From NCBI RefSeq assembly GCF_001957125.1, contig NZ_MPHJ01000022.1, positions 1 to 61,089 of the forward strand: a stretch of DNA of 61,089 bases. Direction: 5' to 3'. Shown one piece after another: positions 52,269 through 60,813 of this stretch (positions are counted from its first letter, which is position 1; each line of letters opens with the position of its first letter). The translations under genes were made by a program, and so were the position numbers. The notes beneath the pieces were generated by a model that saw nothing but the letters and a program-made list of their open reading frames with translations, was not told where the DNA came from and made no database searches. The DNA comes from Shewanella sp. UCD-KL12 (GTDB lineage Bacteria; Pseudomonadota; Gammaproteobacteria; Enterobacterales; Shewanellaceae).

Positions 52269-53853
52269 TAAAGTAATCATCAAGGTATGTCGCAAAACTC
52301 TGCGTCGACTCCGCTTCCATCTTCGCTTGCTCTAATAGCGAATCTTTTGCAGCTTCTTGATAGCGAGTTACCACAGATTGAGGCAGCTCATATTCACTTA
52401 AGGTTTTATGATATTGCTTGGCCAGTTGTTTAACCCAACAGCCATGGTCAATCTCATCTTGCTTAAGTGCTTTAATGATCTGTCCTGAAAGGGTGAGCTC
52501 AGGATCATTTACGCAGGCAAGCCACTTATCTAACGCTTCGCCGTATTGTTTATCTGTGTCGCTATCTAGCAGTGCAGCAATTGACTTTAATGAGCTAAAG
52601 AGCTCTTTCATCCACTCTTTTAAAGCGACTGGCTCGCCATTTCTGCTTAATTCAAGTCCAGGTTTACGCCCTTGAAGAATGACACTATTTAAGTTGGCCG
52701 CGATCTCCTGCTCTTGGATATCCCCAGTTTTCTCTGAATCATTCAGCAGGCAATGCAGGAGGAACATATCTAAAAATCGAATTTGTGAAGCCTCAATCCC
52801 TACTGCACTATAGGGATTGACATCAAGGGCTCTAACTTCAATATATTCAACCCCAGCTCTCGCTAGAGATTCTGAAGGTTTCTCACCATTTAAACCTACA
52901 CGCTTAGCTCTGATAGGCGAGTAAAATTCATTTTCAATTTGCAGTACGTTGGCGTTTAACTGTCTAAATTCGCCATCGACTTTAACCCCAATTTCTTCAA
53001 AACTAGCCGAAGGCATATTGATTGCCTTCTGCATCCCATCTAAATATTGCTCTAGGGAGTCGTAGCTAATGTTTAACCTTTCCTGCTCTTTATTGGTATA
53101 ACCGAGATCGCTCATTCTCAAAGACGTCGCGTAAGGAAGATACAGAGTACCGTTACCCATCTCTTCAAATTCTATGTCGGTTTGTTGGTCTTTAACAAAA
53201 GAGCGGCACAGTGCAGGCGATGCACCAAACAGGTAAGGCAGTACCCACACCATTCGACGATAGTTGCGGATCAACCCTAGGTAAGATTCAGAGATAAAGT
53301 CAGTCTTCGACGCTTGTTGATCACTTAACTGATATAGCCTATCCCAGAGAGAGTCTGATACCGAAAAATTAAAATGCACACCTGAGATAATCTGCATCTG
53401 AGCACCATAACGATAGGTTAACCCCTTTCGATATAGTCGCTTCATCTTACCTGTATTAGACGTACCGTAATCAGCAATTGGGATATCAGCAACCTCACCA
53501 ACAAAACAAGGCATGCTAACAGGCCAAAGTCCCTGTTGATCAAGGTTTTGCACAGTAAAGGCGTGTGTATAGGTCAGATCTTCCAACAAGCTGTCAATAT
53601 CACTAAAAACAGGAGTAATAAACTCTAGTAGTGACTCGCTGTAATCGGTAGTGATCCTTGAGTGAGTAAGGGCTGAACCTAACGCACTAGGATGGGGATC
53701 TGTTGCAAGGTGGCCTGAATCATTAATTCTTAATGCTTCACGCTCTATTCCACGCTGCATGCCTTGTAGTGCTTGACGACCTACTGGATCAGAAAGGTTG
53801 TCGATCAGTTTATTGAAAGAGTTCAATATTTTATTCTCAAGTTTTGTCATCAT
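52255..53853 (-). CDS. gshA: Glutamate-cysteine ligase
   Basis: GshA joins glutamate and cysteine with ATP, the first step of glutathione synthesis, in the cytoplasm. The 532 residues follow the proteobacterial class: RGIEREALRIN near 35, HSRITTDYSESLLEFITP, GLTYRYGAQMQIISGVHFNFS (split as GAQMQIISGVHFNFS), GASPALCRSF, and LARAGVEYIEVRALDVNPY. Length is close to E. coli GshA (518). Starting at the first of two ATGs; the second fits equally. The product may keep the Kef antiporter in this window under glutathione control. Confidence 0.96.
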   Translation of the reverse strand: MMTKLENKILNSFNKLIDNLSDPVGRQALQGMQRGIEREALRINDSGHLATDPHPSALGSALTHSRITTDYSESLLEFITPVFSDIDSLLEDLTYTHAFTVQNLDQQGLWPVSMPCFVGEVADIPIADYGTSNTGKMKRLYRKGLTYRYGAQMQIISGVHFNFSVSDSLWDRLYQLSDQQASKTDFISESYLGLIRNYRRMVWVLPYLFGASPALCRSFVKDQQTDIEFEEMGNGTLYLPYATSLRMSDLGYTNKEQERLNISYDSLEQYLDGMQKAINMPSASFEEIGVKVDGEFRQLNANVLQIENEFYSPIRAKRVGLNGEKPSESLARAGVEYIEVRALDVNPYSAVGIEASQIRFLDMFLLHCLLNDSEKTGDIQEQEIAANLNSVILQGRKPGLELSRNGEPVALKEWMKELFSSLKSIAALLDSDTDKQYGEALDKWLACVNDPELTLSGQIIKALKQDEIDHGCWVKQLAKQYHKTLSEYELPQSVVTRYQEAAKDSLLEQAKMEAESTQSFATYLDDYFNAAS

Positions 53854-53945
53854 TTAGGCTTGTCATGGATAGACCCTCTTAGATTGAATCTTATTTCAAA
53901 ATACAATCATGAGAGAAAACGTCTCTGCCAAGTCTGCTTCCTAGC

Positions 53946-53987
53946 TAAAAATAACGGTATCTTGACCTAGAAAAGATACCGTTATTT
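53946..53987 (-). terminator. Intrinsic terminator of the M16 peptidase gene
   Basis: AAATAACGGTATCTT and AAGATACCGTTATTT form a perfect 15-bp stem with a nine-base loop, followed on the minus strand by a T-rich tract. Confidence 0.85.
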
Positions 53988-54019
53988 ACTGCCTCTAGAT
54001 ATTGGGTCTAAATTACAGA

Positions 54020-56854
54020 TTACAACTCTAAAGTTTTCACTGGATATCCAAGTGCTTTAATATCCGCCTCAATCGATGCCTTATCACCCACAATTAATAC
54101 TACCATTTTGTGAAGATCTAACTGTTTCTTAGCGAGCGTGTTTAACTCATCTTTCGACACAGAGTTAGTGATCTTGGTCTGCTGCTCAGTGAAGTTATCG
54201 TCCAGCTCGAAACGTTGTATACGGCGCATAAAGCCCGCTTTTTGATAAGGAGTCTCATAATCAAGCGCTTTTCCTTGAGAGATAGAAGCTCGCATAAAGG
54301 CCAGCTCTTCATCAGTCATACCAGATTGGCGATAGGCTTTGATCTCTTTAACAAACTCCACTAACGCTTCAGAGGTCACATCACTACGCACACTAGCCTG
54401 AGCTTGATAAACGCCTAGCTCAATTCCACCTGCAAAAAAGCTTCTCGCGCCATAGGTATACCCTTTATCTTCACGTAAATTCAGGTTAATTCGGCTATTA
54501 AATGCACCGCCTAAAGGATAATTCATCAGGTATGACTTAAAGTACTCACCCGTTGCATCATAAGGTAAAGCTCGCTTACCGATCTTAATCACAGATTGCG
54601 CAGCGCCAGGTTTATCTAAAATGTATATTTTACCGCCCTTAAGCTTAGGCAACTTTGATAAGGGTGGCAGAGGCGTTGCAGCACCTGACCATTGGCTAAA
54701 GCCTTTGAGTTTACCCAGAACTTCAGATTCACTTAGGTTGCTCACTGCAATAATTTGGGCATTGCCAGCGCGATACTGCTCTTTATAGAAAGCTTTAACA
54801 TCATTGAGTGTCAAAGATGAAACACTTTCTAAGGTACCACTACTGCTGACACCCAATGGACTTTCACTGCCGTAAAGTAAGCCATCAAAAGCTGTATTGG
54901 CCAAGAAATTAGGGTCAGACATCATATGTTGTAAGCTTTGCAGTTGCTGCTGCTTTAACCTATCGAAATCACTGGCCTTAAAAGCGGGTTCAAATAATCG
55001 CTCCTGCACTACGGCTAATGTTTCATCAAGACGAGATGTCAGGCTCGAAACTTTGATATAACTTTGATATGCACTTGAGCCAAATGTGACACTACTGCCT
55101 AGCATCTCCAATGCTTGCGCCAGCTCCTCAGAGCTACGCGATACACTCGACTCATTGAGCATAGCAGCCGTTAAACCTGACAGACCTGCTTTTTCAACAG
55201 GAACCAGTCTATGGCCACCATTGAGGTAAATAACCAATTCAACTGTAGGGGTCTCTTCACTTTCAGTCCCCATCACCTCAATATTATTCGCTAAGCTTCC
55301 CTTCCAAAGGGTTGGTGATGAAAGTACAGGCGCAGGTCCAGCCTCAGGCATCTTAGTACGGTCAAACGATGAAACGACTTGCTTGTGCTCCTCAAGCCCC
55401 TCAACTGCAACACTTGAAACACTCAATGCTGGCGGCGTGAAGGTATCTTCATGGGCAATAAGCTTATCTTGCCCCTCTGGAACAACGCTCATGACAACCA
55501 TAGGCTTGTTTTTGATGTACTGATTAAAAACACGCATCACATCGGCTTTAGTGACGTTTGCATAACGCTTAAGATCGGAGGTGATCATATCTGGATTACC
55601 AGAAAACGTCTGGTTAAAGGCCAAGGTCGATACTTTGCCAGAAACACTTTGCAGTCCAAAAATAGTGCTAGCTTCAAATTGGACTTTTACTTTCTCCAGA
55701 TCATCATCTGTCACACCACGCTGCTCAAATTCTGCAATAGATTCCTGAATCCGCTGCTCGATATCAGCCAAATTGCCACCTTTGGCAGGGTTTGCTAAGG
55801 CATACATAGAAAATTGACAAGCTAACTCTTGGCAAGGATGACTGACACCCGCTTGAACGGCATAGCCATCTTTCACTAAGTTTTTATAAAATATTGATGT
55901 TTTGCCCCCACCTAAGATATTTGAAAGCAGGTCTAATGCTGCCTCATCTTGATGGCGAGCATAGACTGTGGGGAATGCAATACGTAACAAGGGAAGATGT
56001 ACTCTATCTTCCATTGAGATATAACGGGTTTTATCTAAACTAACGAGCTGCTTTTCATCAGGCTCAACCTTGGGACCTGATGGGATCTCACCGAAGTATT
56101 TATTGACCCAGGCTAATGTCTGGAACTCATCAAAATCTCCGCCTATTGTCAAAGTCGCATTATTTGGACCATACCAACGCTGGAAGAAGTGCTTAACATC
56201 ATCTAAGTTAGCTCGTTGCAAATCTTCAGGCCAGCCAATAACTGGCCATGAATACTGGTGTCCCTGAGGATAGAAAGCTTGGTTAAACTGCTCACCCATT
56301 CGCCCATATGGCTGGTTATCTATTCGTTGAGCGCGTTCGTTCTTGACCGTTTCACGTTGAACTTCAAACTTCTTTTCAGTCAAGGCAGGTAAAAAGAAGC
56401 CCATTCGATCTGACTCTAACCAAAGCATCTTCTCTAATTGGTTGCTAGGCACAGTTTCGAAGTAATTTGTTCTATCAGTATTGGTGGTACCATTGAGGGT
56501 GCCACCTGCTTCAGTCACAGTTTTAAAATGCTGTTCGTCACCTACATGTTGTGAGCCTTGAAACATCATATGCTCAAACAAGTGGGCAAAACCCGATCGT
56601 CCTTCGAACTCTCTCGCTGAGCCAACATGATAGGTCACATCGACATGCACTAATGGATCTGACTTGTCTTGATGAAGAATAACGGTAAGGCCATTGGAAA
56701 GTTGGTACTTTTTATAGGGAATGCCGACTTGGGATTCTGTAAACTTAACCGTTTCTAGTAATGTTACACCTGCTGGTAGGTTTGAAACGGACTCTTGATT
56801 CGCACAGCCAGCCAGAGCTGAAGAGATCGCTACAGCTAATATCCATCTTTTCAA
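54020..56854 (-). CDS. M16-family zinc peptidase lipoprotein, two catalytic-fold halves
   Basis: The 944-residue protein has a lipoprotein signal (SALAGCANQ, Cys-17). The first half has the inverted zinc motif HLFEH (His-91, Glu-94, His-95) and the downstream Glu in TVKNERAQR. The second half (from about 500) has the same fold without the motif (ESSVSRSSEELAQAL, PLGGAFNSRINLNLREDKGYTYGA split as LNLREDKGYTYGA), as in pitrilysin-type peptidases. It degrades peptides in the periplasm. The start is TTG, with AAGGAG six bases before it. Monocistronic. Confidence 0.92.
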   Translation of the reverse strand: MKRWILAVAISSALAGCANQESVSNLPAGVTLLETVKFTESQVGIPYKKYQLSNGLTVILHQDKSDPLVHVDVTYHVGSAREFEGRSGFAHLFEHMMFQGSQHVGDEQHFKTVTEAGGTLNGTTNTDRTNYFETVPSNQLEKMLWLESDRMGFFLPALTEKKFEVQRETVKNERAQRIDNQPYGRMGEQFNQAFYPQGHQYSWPVIGWPEDLQRANLDDVKHFFQRWYGPNNATLTIGGDFDEFQTLAWVNKYFGEIPSGPKVEPDEKQLVSLDKTRYISMEDRVHLPLLRIAFPTVYARHQDEAALDLLSNILGGGKTSIFYKNLVKDGYAVQAGVSHPCQELACQFSMYALANPAKGGNLADIEQRIQESIAEFEQRGVTDDDLEKVKVQFEASTIFGLQSVSGKVSTLAFNQTFSGNPDMITSDLKRYANVTKADVMRVFNQYIKNKPMVVMSVVPEGQDKLIAHEDTFTPPALSVSSVAVEGLEEHKQVVSSFDRTKMPEAGPAPVLSSPTLWKGSLANNIEVMGTESEETPTVELVIYLNGGHRLVPVEKAGLSGLTAAMLNESSVSRSSEELAQALEMLGSSVTFGSSAYQSYIKVSSLTSRLDETLAVVQERLFEPAFKASDFDRLKQQQLQSLQHMMSDPNFLANTAFDGLLYGSESPLGVSSSGTLESVSSLTLNDVKAFYKEQYRAGNAQIIAVSNLSESEVLGKLKGFSQWSGAATPLPPLSKLPKLKGGKIYILDKPGAAQSVIKIGKRALPYDATGEYFKSYLMNYPLGGAFNSRINLNLREDKGYTYGARSFFAGGIELGVYQAQASVRSDVTSEALVEFVKEIKAYRQSGMTDEELAFMRASISQGKALDYETPYQKAGFMRRIQRFELDDNFTEQQTKITNSVSKDELNTLAKKQLDLHKMVVLIVGDKASIEADIKALGYPVKTLEL

Positions 56855-56947
56855 TGTTTTCTCCTTAAAAATAGTCTATTTATAGCTCATATAGGTAAGC
56901 GCGGTGTCGAGTATCACCCAACACTTTCAGTTGTTTATTACCTACTT

Positions 56948-57012
56948 TAGTCCTTTAACTGAGTTCTTTAACCGAGTTCTTTAACCGAGTACTTTAACCG
57001 AGTACTTTAATC
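56948..57012. repeat. 13-bp tandem repeats between YqaA and M16 genes
   Basis: Four units GAG(T/A)(C)TTTAACC start at 56961, 56974, 56987 and 57000; two read GAGTTCTTTAACC, one GAGTACTTTAACC and one GAGTACTTTAATC. A degenerate fifth precedes them at 56948. Lies upstream of the M16 start. Confidence 0.9.
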
Positions 57013-57050
57013 GCCATTAGTATTCACTCATAAGGAACTGGCTTGGTCAG

Positions 57051-57476
57051 TTAACCGAACCAGTGCAGAGTAAATGCTGCGACTAAAAAGTAACGTACAC
57101 TTTTACCTATTAGTATCATCAGAGTCGACCTCAGCAAAGGAAGTTTCATCCATCCGGCTAATAAACATAATAAATCACCAATAATCGGCGTCCAAGCTAA
57201 TAATAACGACCAATAGCCGTACTTTTGAATAAGTGATAATGAATGCTTATATCGACCTTTAGCCATCTCCTCTGGACTACGAGCAAATCGGCCTAATGTT
57301 CCTAGATAATAGCTAGTGATTGACCCTAATGTATTACCCAAACTCGCTAAAATAACCAGCGCAAGCCAGTTTGAATTATCGTCATTGATCAATGCGATAA
57401 GTAAAATTTCTGATCCGCCTGGCAACAAGGTCGCAGCAACAAAAGCTGCACTGAACATCAACCATAACTCTGTCAT
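57051..57476 (-). CDS. YqaA-family membrane protein (SNARE-associated/DedA-like)
   Basis: The 141-residue inner-membrane protein has the small DedA-like layout: FVAATLLPGGSEILLIALI, then GNTLGSITSYYLGTLG, a polar loop with RYKHSLSLIQKYGYWSLLLAW, and PIIGDLLCLLAGWMKLPLL. It matches YqaA in length. DedA relatives take part in lipid carrier recycling and membrane homeostasis; YqaA's own role is not known. A short ribosome site (GGTAAG) precedes the start. Confidence 0.88.
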   Translation of the reverse strand: MTELWLMFSAAFVAATLLPGGSEILLIALINDDNSNWLALVILASLGNTLGSITSYYLGTLGRFARSPEEMAKGRYKHSLSLIQKYGYWSLLLAWTPIIGDLLCLLAGWMKLPLLRSTLMILIGKSVRYFLVAAFTLHWFG

Positions 57477-57745
57477 AAATGCTTACCTAATGAAAAATCG
57501 TAATTTTTTGTTATTAATGAAGAAATAAAAACCATGTTAACCACTCGTTAACTCGTAAAGTTATTAAAACAAACTCAATTATCACAATAAGTTATAACGA
57601 AATCGGTTTGTTTTGCAACTAGCTCTATCTATACAATGAAAACATCGGATAATAGCGTTATCGCCTTGGGCGTTTGAACAAGCACACGATAGCGCTAAAC
57701 AATTTTTTGAATATTAATAATAAAAAATACTTGGAATAACAAAAC

Positions 57746-58996
57746 ATGTGGCAAACCATTAAACAGATCCCTTTTTGGCAAAAAGTGCTTGCAGGCTTTT
57801 TTTTAGGGGCAATGATAGGTGTAATTTTTGGCGAATCAGCCACTGTACTTAAACCTTTAGGTGACCTATTTATTGGCGCCATCAAGATGTTGGTTGCACC
57901 TTTGGTCTTTTGTGCCATCGTTGTCAGCATCACAGCTTTAGGCTCTCAAGTGAGCTTGAAAAGATTGAGCTTTAAAACCTTAGCTATGTTCATGTTCACA
58001 GGAACACTAGCTTCTCTCATAGGTTTAACCGTCGGCTCCCTTATTGATATGGGCGGCACTATGGATCTCGTCGCAACTGAGGTACGAGAGCGCCACGTCC
58101 CAGGTTTTGCTCAAGTACTACTCGATATGATCCCCGTGAACCCATTTGCTTCTCTCGCTGAGGGTAAAGTACTGCAGATCATCGTATTTGCGGCACTGAT
58201 TGGTATTGCCATCAATAAGGTAGGTGAAAAAGCTGAACCTTTAAAGCGTACCTTCGAAGCCGGCGCTGAAGTGATGTTCCAACTGACTCGCATGGTTTTA
58301 CAACTTACTCCGATTGGCGTATTTGGCTTAATGGCGTGGGTCGTAGGCGAATATGGCTTATCTACTCTGTTGCCTTTAGGTAAGTTTATTGGCGCTATCT
58401 ATTTAGCTGCACTCATTCATATTATTTTTGTTTATGGTGGCCTGATAAAGTTCGCTGCTAAGTTGAGCCCAATTCAGTTCTTCCGTAAAGCGATGCCAGC
58501 TCAAATAGTGGCTTTTACAACTGCATCTAGCTTTGGCACCTTGCCTGCGAGTACAAAATGCACAGAGTCTATGGGCGTTTCAAAGCGTTATGGCTCTTTT
58601 GTATTGCCTTTGGGCGCAACCATGAACATGGATGGTTGTGGGGGTATTTACCCAGCGATCGCGGCCATTTTCATCGCCCAGATCTATGGTATCCCATTAG
58701 ATATGACCGACTATATGCTTATCGCTGTTACAGCCACTGTCGCCTCAGTGGGCACCGCAGGTGTTCCTGGTAGTGCCATGGTTATGCTATCAGTCACTTT
58801 AGGCGTGGTAGGGCTTCCTCTGGAAGGTATAGCCTTTATCGCTGCTATAGACCGTATAATCGATATGATAAGAACCAGTACCAATGTGACTGGCGATATG
58901 ATGACTGCTGTGGTGATTGGTAAATCTGAAGGTCAACTGGACGAAGCGCAGTTTTATGCCGGTGATGACGAAGAGCTTAAGCAAGCAACAAGCTAA
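57746..58996 (+). CDS. Dicarboxylate/amino acid:cation symporter (DAACS family), third copy
   Basis: The 416-residue carrier has HP1 FTTASSFGTLPAST near residue 256, NMDGCGGIYPAIAA in TM7 near 293, HP2 GTAGVPGSAMVM near 335, and TM8 DRIIDMIRTSTNVTGDM. The NMDG core and the TM8 Asp are kept, as in Na+-coupled glutamate/aspartate or dicarboxylate carriers; HP1 FGTLP differs from the SATLP of the first copy. A perfect 13-bp hairpin ends the gene. The ribosome site is weak (GGAATAAC, ten bases before ATG). Confidence 0.9.
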   Translation: MWQTIKQIPFWQKVLAGFFLGAMIGVIFGESATVLKPLGDLFIGAIKMLVAPLVFCAIVVSITALGSQVSLKRLSFKTLAMFMFTGTLASLIGLTVGSLIDMGGTMDLVATEVRERHVPGFAQVLLDMIPVNPFASLAEGKVLQIIVFAALIGIAINKVGEKAEPLKRTFEAGAEVMFQLTRMVLQLTPIGVFGLMAWVVGEYGLSTLLPLGKFIGAIYLAALIHIIFVYGGLIKFAAKLSPIQFFRKAMPAQIVAFTTASSFGTLPASTKCTESMGVSKRYGSFVLPLGATMNMDGCGGIYPAIAAIFIAQIYGIPLDMTDYMLIAVTATVASVGTAGVPGSAMVMLSVTLGVVGLPLEGIAFIAAIDRIIDMIRTSTNVTGDMMTAVVIGKSEGQLDEAQFYAGDDEELKQATS

Positions 58997-59020
58997 CTCA
59001 GTCTCAAATGAATCAAGTTG

Positions 59021-59050
59021 TAAAACAAGCCGCTAATGCGGCTTGTTTTA
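59021..59050. terminator. Intrinsic terminator of the third DAACS gene
   Basis: TAAAACAAGCCGC and GCGGCTTGTTTTA form a perfect 13-bp stem with a TAAT loop; the A/T arms give a U-tract in either direction. Confidence 0.88.
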
Positions 59051-59127
59051 CACTAATCGCCTATTCAGCAACTGATATTTAGTATTATACTTACCACCAA
59101 TACTCCCAATCCCTTACTAGGTACATA

Positions 59128-59313
59128 ATGGCAAAACTCTTTCTGCTTCCTATTATCCTCTGCCTCATATGGACCATCTTTTTACACTTTAATGGTGTAC
59201 CTCTAAAACAAGGTAAGAAAGGCTTTATCTACATTTTAGCCATTAGCGCTACTGTTATACTCTCCCTTGGTTTTCTTCTCTGGCTCACTGCTGAACAAAA
59301 TATAAGGGGTTAA
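59128..59313 (+). CDS. Small two-helix membrane protein (61 residues)
   Basis: Two hydrophobic segments (about 3-19 and 34-54) are joined by a basic loop (PLKQGKKG), which by the positive-inside rule lies in the cytoplasm. AGGT stands five bases before the ATG. It lies between the terminator of the symporter and the SEC-C gene. No family recognised; codon use and topology make it a likely real gene. Confidence 0.6.
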   Translation: MAKLFLLPIILCLIWTIFLHFNGVPLKQGKKGFIYILAISATVILSLGFLLWLTAEQNIRG

Positions 59314-59372
59314 CGGCTCAATTTCCCTTTTCCAGCTCCCTTCATACTCGTAGCTCGTTTAATTTTAAATGG

Positions 59373-59404
59373 ACTATAGATGGCAATATTCGGCCATCTA
59401 TAGT
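59373..59404. other. Intergenic hairpin, 12-bp perfect stem
   Basis: ACTATAGATGGC and GCCATCTATAGT pair around an eight-base loop. No T-run follows on either strand, so it is not a typical intrinsic terminator; it lies 50 bases before the SEC-C gene and could act in its leader. Confidence 0.5.
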
Positions 59405-59454
59405 ATAAGCACACTCGATTTTATTTATGTAAACCGATAACACTGGAACCAAAC

Positions 59455-59790
59455 ATGTCAGATAAGTTTTTCTTTAAGGGGCGCCAAACCCCAAAACCTA
59501 AGCATGAAAGCTATGGCTATAACACTAAGCGAGTAGCGAAACTTGGTACTAGTGATAACCCCTTAGCGCTGTGTGTAAACTCAGTTGAGCGTGAAGCTGA
59601 AATACAATTAGTGATTGCTGAGCACCAGCTTCAAGCTAATATCGAAGTTAACTCAGAGAAAGCTGAAAATATCGCAGAGCTAGATAGTGTACTCAATAAA
59701 CCAGTTACTACCCGCTTCGATAAAACACCGAAGAGAAATGACCCTTGCCTATGCGGCAGTGGCAAGAAATATAAGAAGTGTTGCGGCTAA
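59455..59790 (+). CDS. SEC-C motif protein, PBPRA1643 family
   Basis: The 111-residue protein opens with MSDKFFFKGRQTPKPKHESYGYN, a conserved basic stretch (here split as MSDKFFFKGRQ and PKHESYGYN), and ends with the SEC-C zinc motif RNDPCLCGSGKKYKKCCG, whose CxCx8CC cysteines bind zinc as in SecA. The middle (about 35-85) has no special feature. The family is named after a Photobacterium profundum protein and is typical of marine gammaproteobacteria. Function unknown; likely binds SecB or ribosomal RNA-like partners, by analogy with SecA. Confidence 0.92.
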   Translation: MSDKFFFKGRQTPKPKHESYGYNTKRVAKLGTSDNPLALCVNSVEREAEIQLVIAEHQLQANIEVNSEKAENIAELDSVLNKPVTTRFDKTPKRNDPCLCGSGKKYKKCCG

Positions 59791-59828
59791 ATAAAGCGCC
59801 CTTCTGTTGCAGCTGTTAGTTTAGGGCT

Positions 59829-59862
59829 GTAAAAGAAAATGCCACTTTCAAGGAAAGTGGCA
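59829..59862 (-). terminator. Intrinsic terminator of the small CRP/FNR-controlled gene
   Basis: TGCCACTTTC and GAAAGTGGCA pair around AAG; on the minus strand TTTTCTTTT follows. It lies about 65 bases past the stop at 59926 and supports transcription of that gene. Confidence 0.65.
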
Positions 59863-59925
59863 ACTATTGCACCCTGCTCAGCTTAGTTCTTTTTAGCGTT
59901 ATTTAAGCTCAGGGGATTTGCGATT

Positions 59926-60120
59926 CTAAATATTGTTCAAATTACTTGAAATAACATTTAAATGCATCTCTAGCTCATCTTCTGTTTTTGGCAGTGAATC
60001 AAGCTCAAATGAGAGCGGACTGCTACCGTTAAGCATAAACACTGAACTTTCCCCATGATCGTAGTGAAACCATTTACCATTGATACATAGGTCTGTATAG
60101 CAATTTGGTAATAACTCCAT
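59926..60120 (-). CDS. Small orphan protein (64 residues) behind CRP and FNR sites
   Basis: The product is acidic, soluble, with no signal peptide: MELLPNCYTDLCINGKWFHY at the start, two cysteines (NCYTDLC), then SPLSFELDSLPKTEDELEMH. GGGG lies eight bases before the ATG. A terminator follows and two regulator sites precede it, so the gene is probably real. No family recognised. A second minus-strand frame (59970-60209) overlaps it but looks non-coding. Confidence 0.55.
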   Translation of the reverse strand: MELLPNCYTDLCINGKWFHYDHGESSVFMLNGSSPLSFELDSLPKTEDELEMHLNVISSNLNNI

Positions 60121-60194
60121 AAGTACACCCCTTGACGTGTTGATAATTCAAGCAAGCCTAAATATGACTTACCTCCGCAACAAAGAGTTGCACA

Positions 60195-60210
60195 TGTGAT
60201 ATCGATCACC
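60195..60210. promoter_or_regulatory. CRP-type site
   Basis: TGTGA-TATCGA-TCACC fits the TGTGA-N6-TCACA consensus at nine of ten positions. It is centred 83 bases before the start codon of the small minus-strand gene. Confidence 0.7.
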
Positions 60211-60241
60211 TTTATAAGACCTTATATGGCGTAGAGGTACC

Positions 60242-60255
60242 TTGATCTAAATCAA
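60242..60255. promoter_or_regulatory. FNR/EtrA-type site
   Basis: TTGAT-CTAA-ATCAA is a perfect match to the FNR consensus TTGAT-N4-ATCAA. It lies 122 bases before the orphan gene start, so anaerobic control through EtrA is expected. Confidence 0.75.
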
Positions 60256-60452
60256 CCCTCCTCTGATTAACCTATCAGTTCAGTGTCATGCACCATACAA
60301 AACACTATATAGCCATAGAAAATCCTGCAATTTAAGGATGAAATGTTTGAAATCCACCATGAATCAGAGGAATAGATAGAAGAGTTGAAAGGGATGAACT
60401 CTAGGTTAAAAACTGCATGTGTACTGAGGGGGAAACTGGTAGAACTAGAGCA

Positions 60453-60725
60453 TTACTTTAAGTAATTACAGATCCGATAAATGAGGCCATCAAAATCAAA
60501 AGGCTTCAACAAAACTTCGTCCATTCCAGCAGTTTTACAAAACAGGGGGATCTCATCCGAAATACTCGCTGTTACAGCAAATATGGGTACTCTGTTACCA
60601 TTAACTTCACTGTCTCTAATGGTCTTTGTCGCCTCAAAACCATCCATTATTGGCATTAAGCAATCCATTAGAGTGAGGTCTATTTTATTTGCATTAAAGA
60701 TATTAACGGCTGCTACTGTAACAAC
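60453..60725 (-). pseudogene. Truncated response-regulator receiver domain
   Basis: From a TAG (60726-60728) the frame reads VVTVAAVNIFNANKIDLTLMDCLMPIMDGFEA (here cut at NIFNANKIDLTLMD and CLMPIMDGFEA) and goes on to VTASISDEIP, TAGMDEVLLKPF and a stop. This is the second half of a receiver domain: the phosphoryl-accepting Asp in LMDCLMP, the Thr in AVTA and the Lys in LLKPF are kept. The first half with the acidic pocket is missing, and no start codon with a ribosome site is seen. Probably the remnant of a hybrid histidine kinase cut by a rearrangement next to the IS4 element. Confidence 0.8.
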
Positions 60726-60813
60726 CTATACAAATCAAACTGATGCTATAAAGTAATTACCACCAAACACAAAAAAAAGCCCATCGAATGATGTAATGCT
60801 ATTCGGATAAGCA

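Larger units (their letters stand above)
60121..60452. other. Regulatory region of the orphan gene and a possible decayed frame
   Basis: Contains the CRP site (60195-60210) and FNR/EtrA site (60242-60255). From 60319 to 60465 a plus-strand frame reads like the helical end of a protein (FEIHHESEE, TAG, then IEELKGMNSRLKTA), interrupted by one stop; it may be a gene remnant. Confidence 0.45.

Noticed and set aside
59970..60209. 79-codon minus-strand frame overlapping the small orphan
   Set aside because: Cys- and Leu-rich without pattern, extends over the CRP site; the 64-residue frame has the better start and composition.
60481..60756. 91-codon plus-strand frame
   Set aside because: It is antisense to the receiver-domain fragment, which has clear conserved residues.
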